Origin: Cellulomonas persica
GTDB taxonomy: Bacteria > Actinomycetota > Actinomycetes > Actinomycetales > Cellulomonadaceae
DNA: 64,000 bases
Direction of reading: 5' to 3'
NCBI RefSeq assembly: GCF_007989825.1
Contig: NZ_BJUA01000001.1
Span: forward strand, 344,894-408,893
Below the pieces are notes generated by a model that saw only the letters and a program-made list of their open reading frames with translations, was not told the DNA's origin and did no database searches. How positions within the stretch are numbered: the first letter of the stretch is position 1; each line of letters begins with the position of its first letter. The translations under genes were made by a program, and so were the position numbers. Below, in pieces: positions 1-9,206 of the stretch.

Positions 1-990
1 GGCCAGGTCGGCCGCGACGGCGTCCTCGACGGCCTTCGCCTGGGTGTGGAGGCCGAGGTGGTCCAGCAGGAGCGCAACCGAGAGCACCGTGGCGGTGGGG
101 TCCGCCTTGCCCTGGCCGGCGATGTCGGGGGCGGAGCCGTGCACGGGCTCGAACATGCTCGGCGCCGTGCGGTCCGGGTTGATGTTGGCGCTGGCGGCCA
201 GGCCGATCCCGCCCGTGATCGCCGCGGCGAGGTCCGTGAGGATGTCGCCGAACAGGTTGTCCGTGACGATGACGTCGAACCGGCTCGGGTTCGTCACCAG
301 GAAGATCGTCGCGGCGTCGACGTGCAGGTAGTCCACCGTCACGTCGGGGAACTCGGCGTTGACCGCCTCGACCGTGCGGCGCCACAGGTGGCCGGCGTGC
401 ACGAGGACGTTGTGCTTGTGCACGAGCGTGAGCTTCTTGCGCGGGCGGGCCGCAGCGCGGGCGAACGCGTCACGCACCACGCGCTCGACGCCGAACGCGG
501 TGTTCACGCTGACCTCGTTCGCGACCTCGTGCGGCGTGCCGACGCGGATCGCGCCGCCGTTGCCGACGTACGGGCCCTCGGTCCCCTCACGCACGACGAC
601 GAAGTCGACGTCGCCCGGGTGCGCGAGCGGGCTCGCGACGCCCGGGAACAGCTTGCCGGGACGCAGGTTCACGTAGTGGTCGAGTGCGAAGCGCAGCTTG
701 AGGAGCAGCCCGCGCTCGAGCACGCCGGACGGGACGCTCGGGTCGCCGATCGCGCCGAGCAGGATCGCGTCGTGCGTGCGGATCGCGTCGAGGTCGGTGT
801 CCGTGAGCGTCTCGCCGGTCGCGTGCCAGCGGCGCGCGCCCAGGTCGAAGTCGGTGGTGGAGACGCCCACGCCCGACCCCGCCAGCGCCGCGTCCAGGAC
901 GAGCAGGCCCTGCTCGACGACCTCGGTGCCGATGCCGTCCCCGGCGACGACGGCGAGGTGGATGTCCCGTGCGGTGGCGCTGCTGCTCAT
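1..990 (-). CDS. leuB: 3-isopropylmalate dehydrogenase (3' end beyond window)
   Basis: This enzyme oxidatively decarboxylates 3-isopropylmalate to 2-oxoisocaproate in leucine synthesis, using NAD+. The frame begins at an ATG at 990 and stays open through base 1, so about 330 residues are visible and only the C-terminus is missing. The N-terminus reads [14 protein letters not shown], the usual start of the isocitrate/isopropylmalate dehydrogenase fold. Further in are [33 protein letters not shown], the Lys-containing LVHKHNVL and the metal-binding stretch [22 protein letters not shown], split here as [12 protein letters not shown]; then [13 protein letters not shown]. It lies downstream of ilvBNC on the same strand, fitting branched-chain amino acid supply, but the ASCH gene and a hairpin intervene, so it need not be cotranscribed. 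Confidence 0.95.
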   Translation of the reverse strand, partial: MSSSATARDIHLAVVAGDGIGTEVVEQGLLVLDAALAGSGVGVSTTDFDLGARRWHATGETLTDTDLDAIRTHDAILLGAIGDPSVPSGVLERGLLLKLRFALDHYVNLRPGKLFPGVASPLAHPGDVDFVVVREGTEGPYVGNGGAIRVGTPHEVANEVSVNTAFGVERVVRDAFARAAARPRKKLTLVHKHNVLVHAGHLWRRTVEAVNAEFPDVTVDYLHVDAATIFLVTNPSRFDVIVTDNLFGDILTDLAAAITGGIGLAASANINPDRTAPSMFEPVHGSAPDIAGQGKADPTATVLSVALLLDHLGLHTQAKAVEDAVAADLA

Positions 991-1070
991 GTGCTGAGCC
1001 TAGACCCGCGTCCCACTGGCCGGACGGTCCATCTCACGATCTGACCACGCCGGTGCCGCCCGGTCAGGCG

Positions 1071-1496
1071 TCAGTCGACGGCGGGCGTCGGCCCGTCCGT
1101 CGGGTACACCAGCTCGTACGTCTCGTGCACCGAGTCCCCCACGACCGTCACGTCCGTGGTCCGGACGAGCGCCCGCGGCTCCCCTCGACTGTCGAGCACG
1201 ATCGCCATGTCGCCCACGCGCGGCACCTCGTCGTCCGCGAACTCGTCGCGCGGCGCGCGCGAGGACGTGCGCGTCCCGGCGAGGATCTCCCGCACCGCGT
1301 CGTCGGCCTCCGCGCCCACGCCGTACGAGAACGACGGCGGCGGCACGACGTCCAGCGGCGCCGACCCCACGATGCCCTCGAGCTTGCCGAAGCCCACGTG
1401 ACCGCGCGCCGCCTGCCAGAACGCCGTGATCCGGTCGTCGCCGTCCGTGGCGACGTCCGCGTGCTCGTCGGCCACGGACTCGTCGTACCCGCTCAT
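1071..1496 (-). CDS. ASCH-domain protein, apparently lacking its middle segment
   Basis: The N-terminal part matches ASCH-domain proteins (a PUA-like beta-barrel thought to bind RNA or nucleotides): ITAFWQAARGHVGF, VVPPPSFSYG, VREILAGTRT, PRVGDMAIVLDSRGEPRAL and VRTTDVTVV. In relatives I know, the last motif is followed by a stretch of about 40 residues containing an EGEGD-type acidic motif and a WR segment before the final strand. Here VTVV runs almost directly into SVHETYELVYP, which resembles the usual C-terminal strand, so the middle seems deleted in frame. I chose the ATG at 1496 because GAGGAG sits 6 nt upstream; an in-frame ATG at 1535 has no comparable site. No partner gene is evident. 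The missing segment may make it inactive. Confidence 0.6.
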   Translation of the reverse strand: MSGYDESVADEHADVATDGDDRITAFWQAARGHVGFGKLEGIVGSAPLDVVPPPSFSYGVGAEADDAVREILAGTRTSSRAPRDEFADDEVPRVGDMAIVLDSRGEPRALVRTTDVTVVGDSVHETYELVYPTDGPTPAVD

Positions 1497-1577
1497 GCCG
1501 TGCTCCTCGTCTCGCCGTCGGACCGGTCCGCTCATCCTGCCCGACGACCGCGCAACGCACGCGCCGAGAACGACGAA

Positions 1578-1608
1578 GCGCGGCGCCCCGTGGTCAGGGG
1601 CGCCGCGC
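1578..1608 (-). terminator. Perfect hairpin downstream of ilvC
   Basis: A 12-bp perfect stem (GCGCGGCGCCCC with GGGGCGCCGCGC) encloses a 7-nt loop. It lies between the end of ilvC and the start of the ASCH gene, so it could end ilvBNC transcripts. No clear U-tract follows, as is common in high-GC actinobacteria. Confidence 0.5.
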
Positions 1609-1735
1609 TCGTCGCAGGCGGCGGTGCGGGCTCAGCAGGACCCGCTGGTGGCGCTTCCCACTGTGCCTTCTGGTCGGGAAGCGCAGCGCCCTGCCCTCCG
1701 GCAGGTGCCGCGCTACGCACGACCCCTACCTGCGG

Positions 1736-2839
<1,104 letters not shown>

Positions 2840-2842
2840 CTA

Positions 2843-3367
2843 TCAGGCGGAGCGCGAGACGCGCTCGAGCGCCCGGTCCGTGATCGAGCGCGACCCGCGG
2901 CCGATGGCCACGGTGCCGGACTGCACGATCTCACGGATGCCGAACGGCTCGAGGGCGGACAGCAGGGCGTCGAGCTTGCCCGGCGAACCGGTCGCCTCGA
3001 TGACGACGGTGTCCGGCACGACGTCGACGACGTGCGCGCGGAAGAGCTGGACGACCTCGAGCACCGAGGTGCGCTGCGTGACGTCGGCCTTGACCTTGAC
3101 CAGCAGCAGCTCGCGCTGCACGGAGGCGGCGTCCTCGAGCTCGACGATCTTGATGACGTTGATGAGCTTGTTCAGCTGCTTCGTCACCTGCTCGAGGGGG
3201 AGCTCGTCGACGTCGACGACGACCGTGATCCGGGAGATCTCCTGGTGCTCGGTCGGGCCCACCGCGAGCGAGTGGATGTTGAACGCCCGCCGCGCGAACA
3301 GGCCGGCGACGCGCGTGAGCACGCCGGGCTTGTTCTCGACGAGCACGGACAGCGTGTGGCGGCTCAT
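2843..3367 (-). CDS. ilvN: Acetolactate synthase small (regulatory) subunit
   Basis: This is the regulatory subunit that activates the large subunit and mediates valine feedback inhibition. The 174-residue protein begins MSRHTLSVLVENKPGVLTRV, the start of an N-terminal ACT domain (residues about 4-78, with LFARRAFNIHSLAVGPTE), followed by the C-terminal small-subunit domain. The ATG at 3367 is 5 nt after the ilvB stop and has GGGAGG upstream within the end of ilvB, so translation is probably coupled. The open frame extends further upstream into ilvB, but that extension has no homology and is rejected. Confidence 0.96.
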   Translation of the reverse strand: MSRHTLSVLVENKPGVLTRVAGLFARRAFNIHSLAVGPTEHQEISRITVVVDVDELPLEQVTKQLNKLINVIKIVELEDAASVQRELLLVKVKADVTQRTSVLEVVQLFRAHVVDVVPDTVVIEATGSPGKLDALLSALEPFGIREIVQSGTVAIGRGSRSITDRALERVSRSA

Positions 3368-3372
3368 GGCGC

Positions 3373-5244
3373 TCAGTCCTCCCGGTCCCACGCCGGGGAG
3401 ATGCCCCGCGCGTACTGGATGTCGTCGTTGCTCACGCCGGCGGCGACCATCGGCCACACCATCGCGTCACGCGAGACGGTGAAGTCGACGACGACCGGCT
3501 GGTCGTCGATCTCGAGCGCGCGCTTGATCGTCGCGTCGACGTCGGCCTTCGTCTCGCAGCGCAGCCCGACGCAGCCGTACGCGTCGGCGAGCTTGACGAA
3601 GTCCGGGATCCGCACGGTGCCGTGACCGGTGTGCAGGTCGGTGTTCGAGTACCGCGACTCGTAGAACAGCGTCTGCCACTGGCGGACCATGCCGAGCGAG
3701 GAGTTGTTGACGACCGCGACCTTGATCGGGATGTCGTTGATGGCGCAGGTCGCGAGCTCCTGGTTGGTCATCTGGAAGCAGCCGTCGCCGTCGATCGCCC
3801 ACACGGTGCGGTCCGGCTCGCCGACCTTGGCACCCATGGCCGCGGGGACCGCGTAGCCCATGGTCCCCAGGCCGCCGGAGTTCAGCCACGAGTTCGGGCG
3901 CTCGTACTTGATGAACTGCGCCGCCCACATCTGGTGCTGGCCCACGCCCGCGACGTACGTCGCCTCGGGCCCGGTCAGCTCGCCGATGCGCTGGATGACG
4001 TGCTGCGGCGCGAGGTGCCCGTCGGACGGCTCGTCGTAGCCGAGGCCGAACGTCTCGCGCCACGCGTCGAGCTGGCGCCACCAGGCCTCGAGGTCCGGCT
4101 TGCCGTGCTGCGCGTGCTCACGCTCGAGCTCGGGCAGCAGGTCGGAGATGACCTCGCGCAGGTCGCCGACGATCGGGACGTCGACGGCCTTGTTCTTGCC
4201 GATCTCGGCGGGGTCGATGTCGGCGTGCACGACGGTCGCGTGCGGCGCGAACGACGACAGCAGGCCTGTCACGCGGTCGTCGAACCGGGCGCCGAGGGCG
4301 ACGATCAGGTCGGCCTTCTGCAGCGCGGCCACCGCGGCGACCGTGCCGTGCATGCCGGGCATGCCCAGGTGCTGCGGGTGCGTGTCGGGCAGAGCGCCGC
4401 GCGCCATCAGGGTCGTGACGACGGGTGCGCCGGACAGGTCCGTGAGCCTGCGCAGCTGCTCGGCGGCCCGAGCGCGGATCACGCCGCCGCCGACGTACAG
4501 CACCGGGCGGCGCGACGTCGCCAGCAGGCGCGCGGCCTCCCGGATCTGCTTGGCGTGCGGCTTGGTCACCGGGTGGTAGCCGGGCAGCGCGATGTCCTGC
4601 GGCCACGAGAACGTCGTCGTCGCCTGCATCGCGGACTTCGCGATGTCGACGAGCACGGGGCCGGGCCGACCGGTCGCGGCCACGTGGAACGCCTCGGCGA
4701 TGACCCGCGGGATGTCCGCCGGGTCGGTCACCAGGTAGTTGTGCTTGGTGATCGGCAGCGTGATGCCGACGATGTCGGCCTCCTGGAACGCGTCCGTGCC
4801 GATCATCGCCGCGCCGACCTGCCCGGTGATCGCGACCATGGGCACCGAGTCCATGTTCGCGTCGGCGATCGGGGTGACGAGGTTCGTCGCGCCGGGGCCC
4901 GACGTCGCCATGCACACGCCGACGCGGCCCGTCGCGGACGCGTAGCCGGCTGCCGCGTGGCCACCGCCCTGCTCGTGCCGCACGAGGATGTGCCGCAGCC
5001 GGGTCGAGTCCATGAGCGGGTCGTACGTCGGCAGGATCGCACCGCCGGGGATCCCGAAGACGACCTCGGCCCCGACCTCCTCGAGCGAGCGGACGATCGA
5101 CTGCGCACCCGTGACCTGCTCGACGACCGTGGCCGACGAGGCGTGCGAGGCGGTCGGGGTCGGTGCGGCCGGACGTGCCGTCGCGCCGACGACCGCGGGG
5201 CTCACGGGCGTCCGCGGCGGTGCCGGGTGGGGGCCCTGGACCAT
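3373..5244 (-). CDS. ilvB: Acetolactate synthase large (catalytic) subunit
   Basis: This thiamine-diphosphate and FAD enzyme condenses two pyruvates, or pyruvate with 2-ketobutyrate, in the first common step of branched-chain amino acid synthesis. The 623-residue protein has an Ala/Pro-rich N-terminal extension of about 45 residues, then the TPP-binding Pyr domain ([14 protein letters not shown]; catalytic Glu in [14 protein letters not shown]), the central FAD-associated domain, and the PP domain with [12 protein letters not shown] for Mg2+-diphosphate and [12 protein letters not shown]. The start ATG has AGGGAG about 6 nt upstream. It is the first structural gene of ilvBNC and lies about 155 nt downstream of the leader peptide stop. 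Confidence 0.97.
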   Translation of the reverse strand: MVQGPHPAPPRTPVSPAVVGATARPAAPTPTASHASSATVVEQVTGAQSIVRSLEEVGAEVVFGIPGGAILPTYDPLMDSTRLRHILVRHEQGGGHAAAGYASATGRVGVCMATSGPGATNLVTPIADANMDSVPMVAITGQVGAAMIGTDAFQEADIVGITLPITKHNYLVTDPADIPRVIAEAFHVAATGRPGPVLVDIAKSAMQATTTFSWPQDIALPGYHPVTKPHAKQIREAARLLATSRRPVLYVGGGVIRARAAEQLRRLTDLSGAPVVTTLMARGALPDTHPQHLGMPGMHGTVAAVAALQKADLIVALGARFDDRVTGLLSSFAPHATVVHADIDPAEIGKNKAVDVPIVGDLREVISDLLPELEREHAQHGKPDLEAWWRQLDAWRETFGLGYDEPSDGHLAPQHVIQRIGELTGPEATYVAGVGQHQMWAAQFIKYERPNSWLNSGGLGTMGYAVPAAMGAKVGEPDRTVWAIDGDGCFQMTNQELATCAINDIPIKVAVVNNSSLGMVRQWQTLFYESRYSNTDLHTGHGTVRIPDFVKLADAYGCVGLRCETKADVDATIKRALEIDDQPVVVDFTVSRDAMVWPMVAAGVSNDDIQYARGISPAWDRED

Positions 5245-5320
5245 CGGTGTCTCCCTGCTGCTGACGTGATGCGGTGGGTGCTGCGTGATGCGGTGCGTGC
5301 TGCTGGTGTGCCTGTCCCGG

Positions 5321-5367
5321 AAAACAGAAAACCCCTCGCGTCGGTCTGCTGCCGACGGTGCGAGGGG
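5321..5367 (-). terminator. ilvB attenuator terminator
   Basis: On the minus strand an intrinsic terminator lies between the leader peptide and ilvB. CCCCTCGC pairs with GCGAGGGG, an inner GTCGG pairs with CCGAC around a short loop, and a U-rich tail (TTTTCTGTTTT on the coding strand) follows at once. The tail is striking in so GC-rich a genome. With the branched-chain-rich leader peptide upstream this is best read as a transcription attenuator: ribosome stalling would favour an alternative fold and let transcription reach ilvB. Confidence 0.85.
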
Positions 5368-5399
5368 TGAGCGCGCTGACGAAGCCTGGGCTGCTGGCC

Positions 5400-5441
5400 T
5401 CAGCCGGCGCGCTCAGGAAGTACTACGAGGATCGTCTGCAC
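5400..5441 (-). CDS. ilv operon leader peptide
   Basis: A 13-residue open frame beginning with GTG reads (V/M)[12 protein letters not shown] and then TGA. Five consecutive codons specify Ile, Leu, Val, Val and Leu, and they include GTA, GTA and CTT, codons very rarely used in this window. It lies directly upstream of a terminator hairpin and ilvB, the layout of the attenuators known for ilvBNC in Corynebacterium and other actinobacteria. A GGAGGC lies about 15 nt upstream of the GTG, rather far, so the start codon is the least certain part; an in-frame GTG further upstream also exists. It is likely to act only in cis. Confidence 0.75.
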   Translation of the reverse strand: MQTILVVLPERAG

Positions 5442-5680
5442 GCAGGTGAGGTTACGCCTCCGTCGGTTCCGTGTCACGCCTGCGCCACGCCGTCTCACAT
5501 CCTGGCTCACGTGCCCGCATATCGGATGGCGTGCCGTCCCGCGTGCGCCACCGCGGCGCGCGTCCCGTCGCGGTCGTCCGATCGGCCTACGGTGACCACG
5601 CTGCACGGCGAGGCGCACGGCGAGCGCACGACGAGCCCGCAGCGAGTACGACGACGAGCGCGACGAGCACGGAGGACAGC

Positions 5681-6364
5681 ATGGGTACGACCGGCTCCCC
5701 CGCACGGCGGCACCCGACGCCCTGCCTGCTCGGCGCCGTGGTGCTGACCGCCGCGGTGCTGACGGTCGGCGGCTGCGGTGCGTCGGACGACGAACCGGGC
5801 GCACCCTCGTCGTCGGAGCCGTCCGCGAGCGCGACGACGGCGCCCGCGACCGCCCTGCCCACCGACGCTCCCACCGGCGCGTCCACCGCCGAGCCGACCC
5901 CCGGCGCGCTCCCGACGAGCGAGCCCACCGCCGGCGCCTTCACCGCGCCGGGAACCGAGCTCACGCACGAGCCGCAGGACGGCCTCCTCACCGTCGTCGA
6001 CGTGCGGGTCGGCGCGCACGACGGCTACGAGCGCGTGGTCTACGAGCTGGCCGGCGAGGGCCTACCCGGGTGGCGCATCGCCTACGTCGACGAGGCGGTC
6101 GACGACCCGAGCGGCGAGGTCGTCGACGTCGCGGGCGACGCCACGCTGCAGGTCGTGCTCCTCGGCGCCGGCTACCCGATGGACACCGGCTTCGACGAGT
6201 ACGCCCACGACGTCACGGCGACCGGCGGCGTCCAGCAGGTGACGCGCCCGCTGACGTTCGAGGGCCAGACCCAGTCGTTCGTCGGGCTGGACGCCGAGCG
6301 CCCGCTGCGCGTCACGCTGCTGGCCGACCCGGTCCGCGTCGTCGTCGACGTGCAGTCGCCCTAG
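5681..6364 (+). CDS. Lipoprotein with C-terminal AMIN-like domain
   Basis: The 227-residue product has a signal peptide with the lipobox VGGC, giving Cys32 as the lipidated residue, so it should be anchored on the outer face of the membrane. A Ser/Ala/Thr/Pro-rich linker of about 60 residues follows, typical of actinobacterial lipoproteins. The C-terminal 130 residues (LLTVVDVRVGAHDGYERVVY, YEL, LRVTLLADPVRVVVDV) form an all-beta domain resembling the AMIN-like lipoprotein family, whose relatives bind cell-envelope polymers. The ATG has an ideal GGAGGA site 5 nt upstream. It stands alone, divergent from ilvB. The actual ligand is unknown. Confidence 0.75.
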   Translation: MGTTGSPARRHPTPCLLGAVVLTAAVLTVGGCGASDDEPGAPSSSEPSASATTAPATALPTDAPTGASTAEPTPGALPTSEPTAGAFTAPGTELTHEPQDGLLTVVDVRVGAHDGYERVVYELAGEGLPGWRIAYVDEAVDDPSGEVVDVAGDATLQVVLLGAGYPMDTGFDEYAHDVTATGGVQQVTRPLTFEGQTQSFVGLDAERPLRVTLLADPVRVVVDVQSP

Positions 6365-6415
6365 CGGCGCGGCCGCGTCGGCCGGCGCGCGTCAGGTGGG
6401 CGTCCGGCGGGCGCG

Positions 6416-7426
6416 TCAGGCGACGTCGCGGCGACGGAACACGAACCAGGCCGCGGCGAGGCACAGCACGCCGACGATCCCGAGCACCACCGCCCCGTGC
6501 GTCTGGCTGACGACCTGCTCGACCGACTGGCACACGACCGCGTTGCCCTGGTCCGGGTCGGGCGCGCACTTCTCGGTCCAGTACGACGCGCCGCCGTTCA
6601 CCCAGGCCTGGACGTTGAGGCTCAGGAGGTACGGCCGCACGCCGTCGAACGTCAGGCCGACGTAGCCCTCGACCACCGCGGCCCAGCCGACGATCGTGCC
6701 CAGCACCGCCGCCGTGTGGCGCAGCAGGAACCCGAGCGCCGCCCCGGCCAGCGCGACGCCGACCACGAGGGCCGCGATCCGCCCGCCGAGCTCGAGCACG
6801 TCCGCGACCGTCCGCCGGTCGTCGTCCCAGTGGTTCTCCGGTGCCTGCCTCGCGTCGTGGACCGCGAACGCCGACCACGTGCCGCCCAGCAGGACCACGA
6901 GCGCGACCACCGCCGCCGGCACCACCCCGACGGCCGCCGCGGTGAGCTTGCTCGCGTAGACCCGGCCGCGCCGCGGCGCGAACGTCAGCCAGTTGCCGAT
7001 CGCGCCCGTCGAGAACTCAGCGGCGACGAAGCTCGCGCCCATGACGAGCGCCAGCAGCGCGAGCGGCACCGCGACGCCGGCGACGGTCTCGAACGCGTCG
7101 GTGTCGAAGTAGCTGCGCGACGGCAGGAAGTCCTCGATCGTGGGCTCCCACGAGCAGCCGCTCTCGAAGCCCTCGGCCTCCTCGGGGAACTCCTCGAGGT
7201 ACTGGCGGTCCGACTCGAGGCACGCCTCGAGGTCCTCGCCGGTCATCGGCTCGAAGCTGTCGACCTGGAGCTGCGCCTCGGCGATCTCGGCCGCGCTGGC
7301 CGGGCTCGAGCCCTGCCACGCGGCGAAGGGCGCGAACGCCGCGAGCACGACGGCGCCGATCGCCAGACCCCACAGGAGGCTGCGGGAGAAGAAGCGGGTG
7401 AGCTCGGTGGTCACGAGGCGGGTCAT
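6416..7426 (-). CDS. ABC-2 type transporter permease
   Basis: The 336-residue protein has about six predicted membrane segments: one near residues 15-35, a cluster from about 118 to 235, and a last one near 307-327. Between the first two segments is a roughly 75-residue acidic extracytoplasmic loop containing two Cys (CLESD and GCSWEP) that might form a disulfide. The segment FVAAEFSTGAIGNWLTFAPRR resembles the conserved cytoplasmic coupling motif of ABC-2 permeases (EF/W...GT). The ATG overlaps the ATPase stop as ATGA, so the two are translationally coupled and form one exporter. The substrate cannot be read from the sequence. Confidence 0.8.
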   Translation of the reverse strand: MTRLVTTELTRFFSRSLLWGLAIGAVVLAAFAPFAAWQGSSPASAAEIAEAQLQVDSFEPMTGEDLEACLESDRQYLEEFPEEAEGFESGCSWEPTIEDFLPSRSYFDTDAFETVAGVAVPLALLALVMGASFVAAEFSTGAIGNWLTFAPRRGRVYASKLTAAAVGVVPAAVVALVVLLGGTWSAFAVHDARQAPENHWDDDRRTVADVLELGGRIAALVVGVALAGAALGFLLRHTAAVLGTIVGWAAVVEGYVGLTFDGVRPYLLSLNVQAWVNGGASYWTEKCAPDPDQGNAVVCQSVEQVVSQTHGAVVLGIVGVLCLAAAWFVFRRRDVA

Positions 7427-8412
7427 GCGGCACCTCCCGCTGCGCGGCGGCCGTGCTGGTGGTCGGGCTCGTCAGGTGCTCTCGTCCCTGGGCCTTGCCC
7501 GGCCGTGAGCTCGAGGAACACCGACTCCAGGTCGACCCGCACGGGCACGAGCTCGTCGACGTACAGGCCCTCGCGCGCGAGGACCTCGGTGATGCGCGCA
7601 CCCGTGGGCGCGCCGTCGACCAGCAGGTACCGGCCGTCCCGGCGGACGGCCCAGCCCTGCGCGCGCAGCAGCTCGCCCGCCGTGCCGGGCACCTCGACCC
7701 CGACCTTGACGGTCGCGGTCGTGCGCGTGCCGATGAGCTCGGCGACCGTGCCCTGCGCGACGAGGCGGCCGCGCGCGACGATCGAGACCGTGTCGGCGAC
7801 CTGCTCGACCTCGGCCAGGATGTGGCTCGAGACGAGCACGGTCTTGCCGCGGTCCGCCAGGCCGCGCATGGTCTCGCGGATCTCCCGGATGCCCGCGGGG
7901 TCCAGGCCGTTGGTCGGCTCGTCGAAGATCAGCAGGTCCGGGTCCTTGAGCAGCGTCGCCGCGATCGCGAGCCGCTGCTTCATGCCGAGCGAGTACGTGC
8001 GGTACCGGTCGCGCGCCCGGTCGGCCAGGCCGACATCGGCGAGCACGACCTCGACGAGCTTGGGGTCGGCACCGATGCCGCCCGCGAGCAGGCTCAGGTT
8101 GCGCCGCCCCGAGAAGTTCGGGAAGAACTTGGGCTGCTCGACGATCGCACCGACGCGGCCGACGACCTCGGGCAGGCGCTCGGGCACTGCCTGGTCGAAC
8201 ACGCGCATGGTGCCGGAGTCGGCCCGCACGAGACCCAGCAGCATGCGGATCGTCGTCGTCTTGCCGGACCCGTTCGGGCCGAGGAACCCGTGCACGCCGC
8301 CCACCGGGACGTCGAGGTCGAGCCCCTCGACCGCGACCTGGCGCTTGCCGCGCCGGCGGTAGGTCTTGCGCAACCCGCGCGTGGAGATCGCGAGCTCCTG
8401 CGTGAACGTCAT
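7423..8412 (-). CDS. ABC transporter ATP-binding protein
   Basis: This 329-residue ATPase powers the adjacent ABC-2 permease. Walker A is GPNGSGKTTT, the signature is YSLGMKQRL, Walker B with the catalytic Glu is LLIFDEPTNGLDP, and the switch His lies in VLVSSHILAEVE. The C-terminal 80 residues form an extra domain of the type seen in DrrA/BcrA-like multidrug, bacteriocin or antibiotic exporters. I placed the start at MTFTQELAI; the frame stays open far upstream but without homology. The two-gene layout suggests an exporter, but no biosynthetic or two-component gene sits beside it to identify the substrate. Confidence 0.9.
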   Translation of the reverse strand: MTFTQELAISTRGLRKTYRRRGKRQVAVEGLDLDVPVGGVHGFLGPNGSGKTTTIRMLLGLVRADSGTMRVFDQAVPERLPEVVGRVGAIVEQPKFFPNFSGRRNLSLLAGGIGADPKLVEVVLADVGLADRARDRYRTYSLGMKQRLAIAATLLKDPDLLIFDEPTNGLDPAGIREIRETMRGLADRGKTVLVSSHILAEVEQVADTVSIVARGRLVAQGTVAELIGTRTTATVKVGVEVPGTAGELLRAQGWAVRRDGRYLLVDGAPTGARITEVLAREGLYVDELVPVRVDLESVFLELTAGQGPGTRAPDEPDHQHGRRAAGGAA

Positions 8413-8558
8413 CGACCCAGCCCCCGTCCGCCGATCCCCCGACCTCCGGGGTGCACGCGAACCGTAGCGGCTCGTCCCGGCGGGTCCGCTGGTGAACGCG
8501 CTGGTCGCGCGCAGTTCACCCGAACCGGGCATGCCGGGAGCCGGCGACCGGACGCGCG

Positions 8559-9131
8559 CTAACCGGCCCCGTCCATGTCGAACGCCGGCAGCCCGTCGAT
8601 GCTCGTGCGGTTCTTCAGGCGTCGGTAGTCGGCGCGGCCCTCGACGCCCTTGCGCGCCATGTACTGCGGCAGCAGGTCGCGCTCGCCCTGGTAGCTCATG
8701 AACGGCACGCCGTAGCCGCACGAGTCCGAGACGCGCTCGACGTCGACCACGATCACGGCCCGCACACCCTGCGACTCGTCGACGTCGCTGTCGAACAGTC
8801 CGAGCAGCTCGTCGAACCCGTCGTCGTACAGCGTCACGAACCGGCCCCGGCCGTGCAGCCGCACGATGTTCGGCGGTCCCTCGAACGCGCAGAACATGAT
8901 CGTGACGCGACCGTTCTCCCGGATGTGCGCGATCGTCTCCGAGCCGGACGCGGTGACGTCGACGTACGCGACCGTGTGGTCGTCGAGCACCGCGAACGTG
9001 CCGCCGATGCCCTTGGGCGAGACGTTCACGTGCCCGCCGGGACCGCTCGGCGCGGTCGCGACGAAGAACACGTGCTGCGCCTCGATGAACCGGCGCAGGC
9101 GGTCGTCGATCCGTTCGTGCACCTTCCCCAT
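8559..9131 (-). CDS. Pyridoxamine 5'-phosphate oxidase-family protein
   Basis: This 190-residue protein has the split-barrel flavin-binding fold. Recognisable stretches are FFVATAPSGPGGHVNVSPKG, TFAVLDDHTVAYVDVTASGSETIAHI, RVTIMFCAFEGPPNIVRLHG and a C-terminal half with CGYGVPFM. Proteins of this subgroup usually bind FMN or a related cofactor and act as oxidoreductases on unknown substrates; they are not the PdxH of vitamin B6 synthesis. The gene stands alone between the ABC exporter and the alpha-glucosidase. The role is unknown. Confidence 0.75.
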   Translation of the reverse strand: MGKVHERIDDRLRRFIEAQHVFFVATAPSGPGGHVNVSPKGIGGTFAVLDDHTVAYVDVTASGSETIAHIRENGRVTIMFCAFEGPPNIVRLHGRGRFVTLYDDGFDELLGLFDSDVDESQGVRAVIVVDVERVSDSCGYGVPFMSYQGERDLLPQYMARKGVEGRADYRRLKNRTSIDGLPAFDMDGAG

Positions 9132-9206
9132 GACGAGGAACGTAGCGGTCCGGGTCGAGGGACAGGCCGGGCATCTTGCCGGTCGGGCACGCGACCGGTC
9201 GGGGGC

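Noticed and set aside
5245..5460. A T-box riboswitch in front of ilvB
   Set aside because: No T-box consensus or specifier loop is visible, whereas a branched-chain-rich leader peptide and terminator explain the region.
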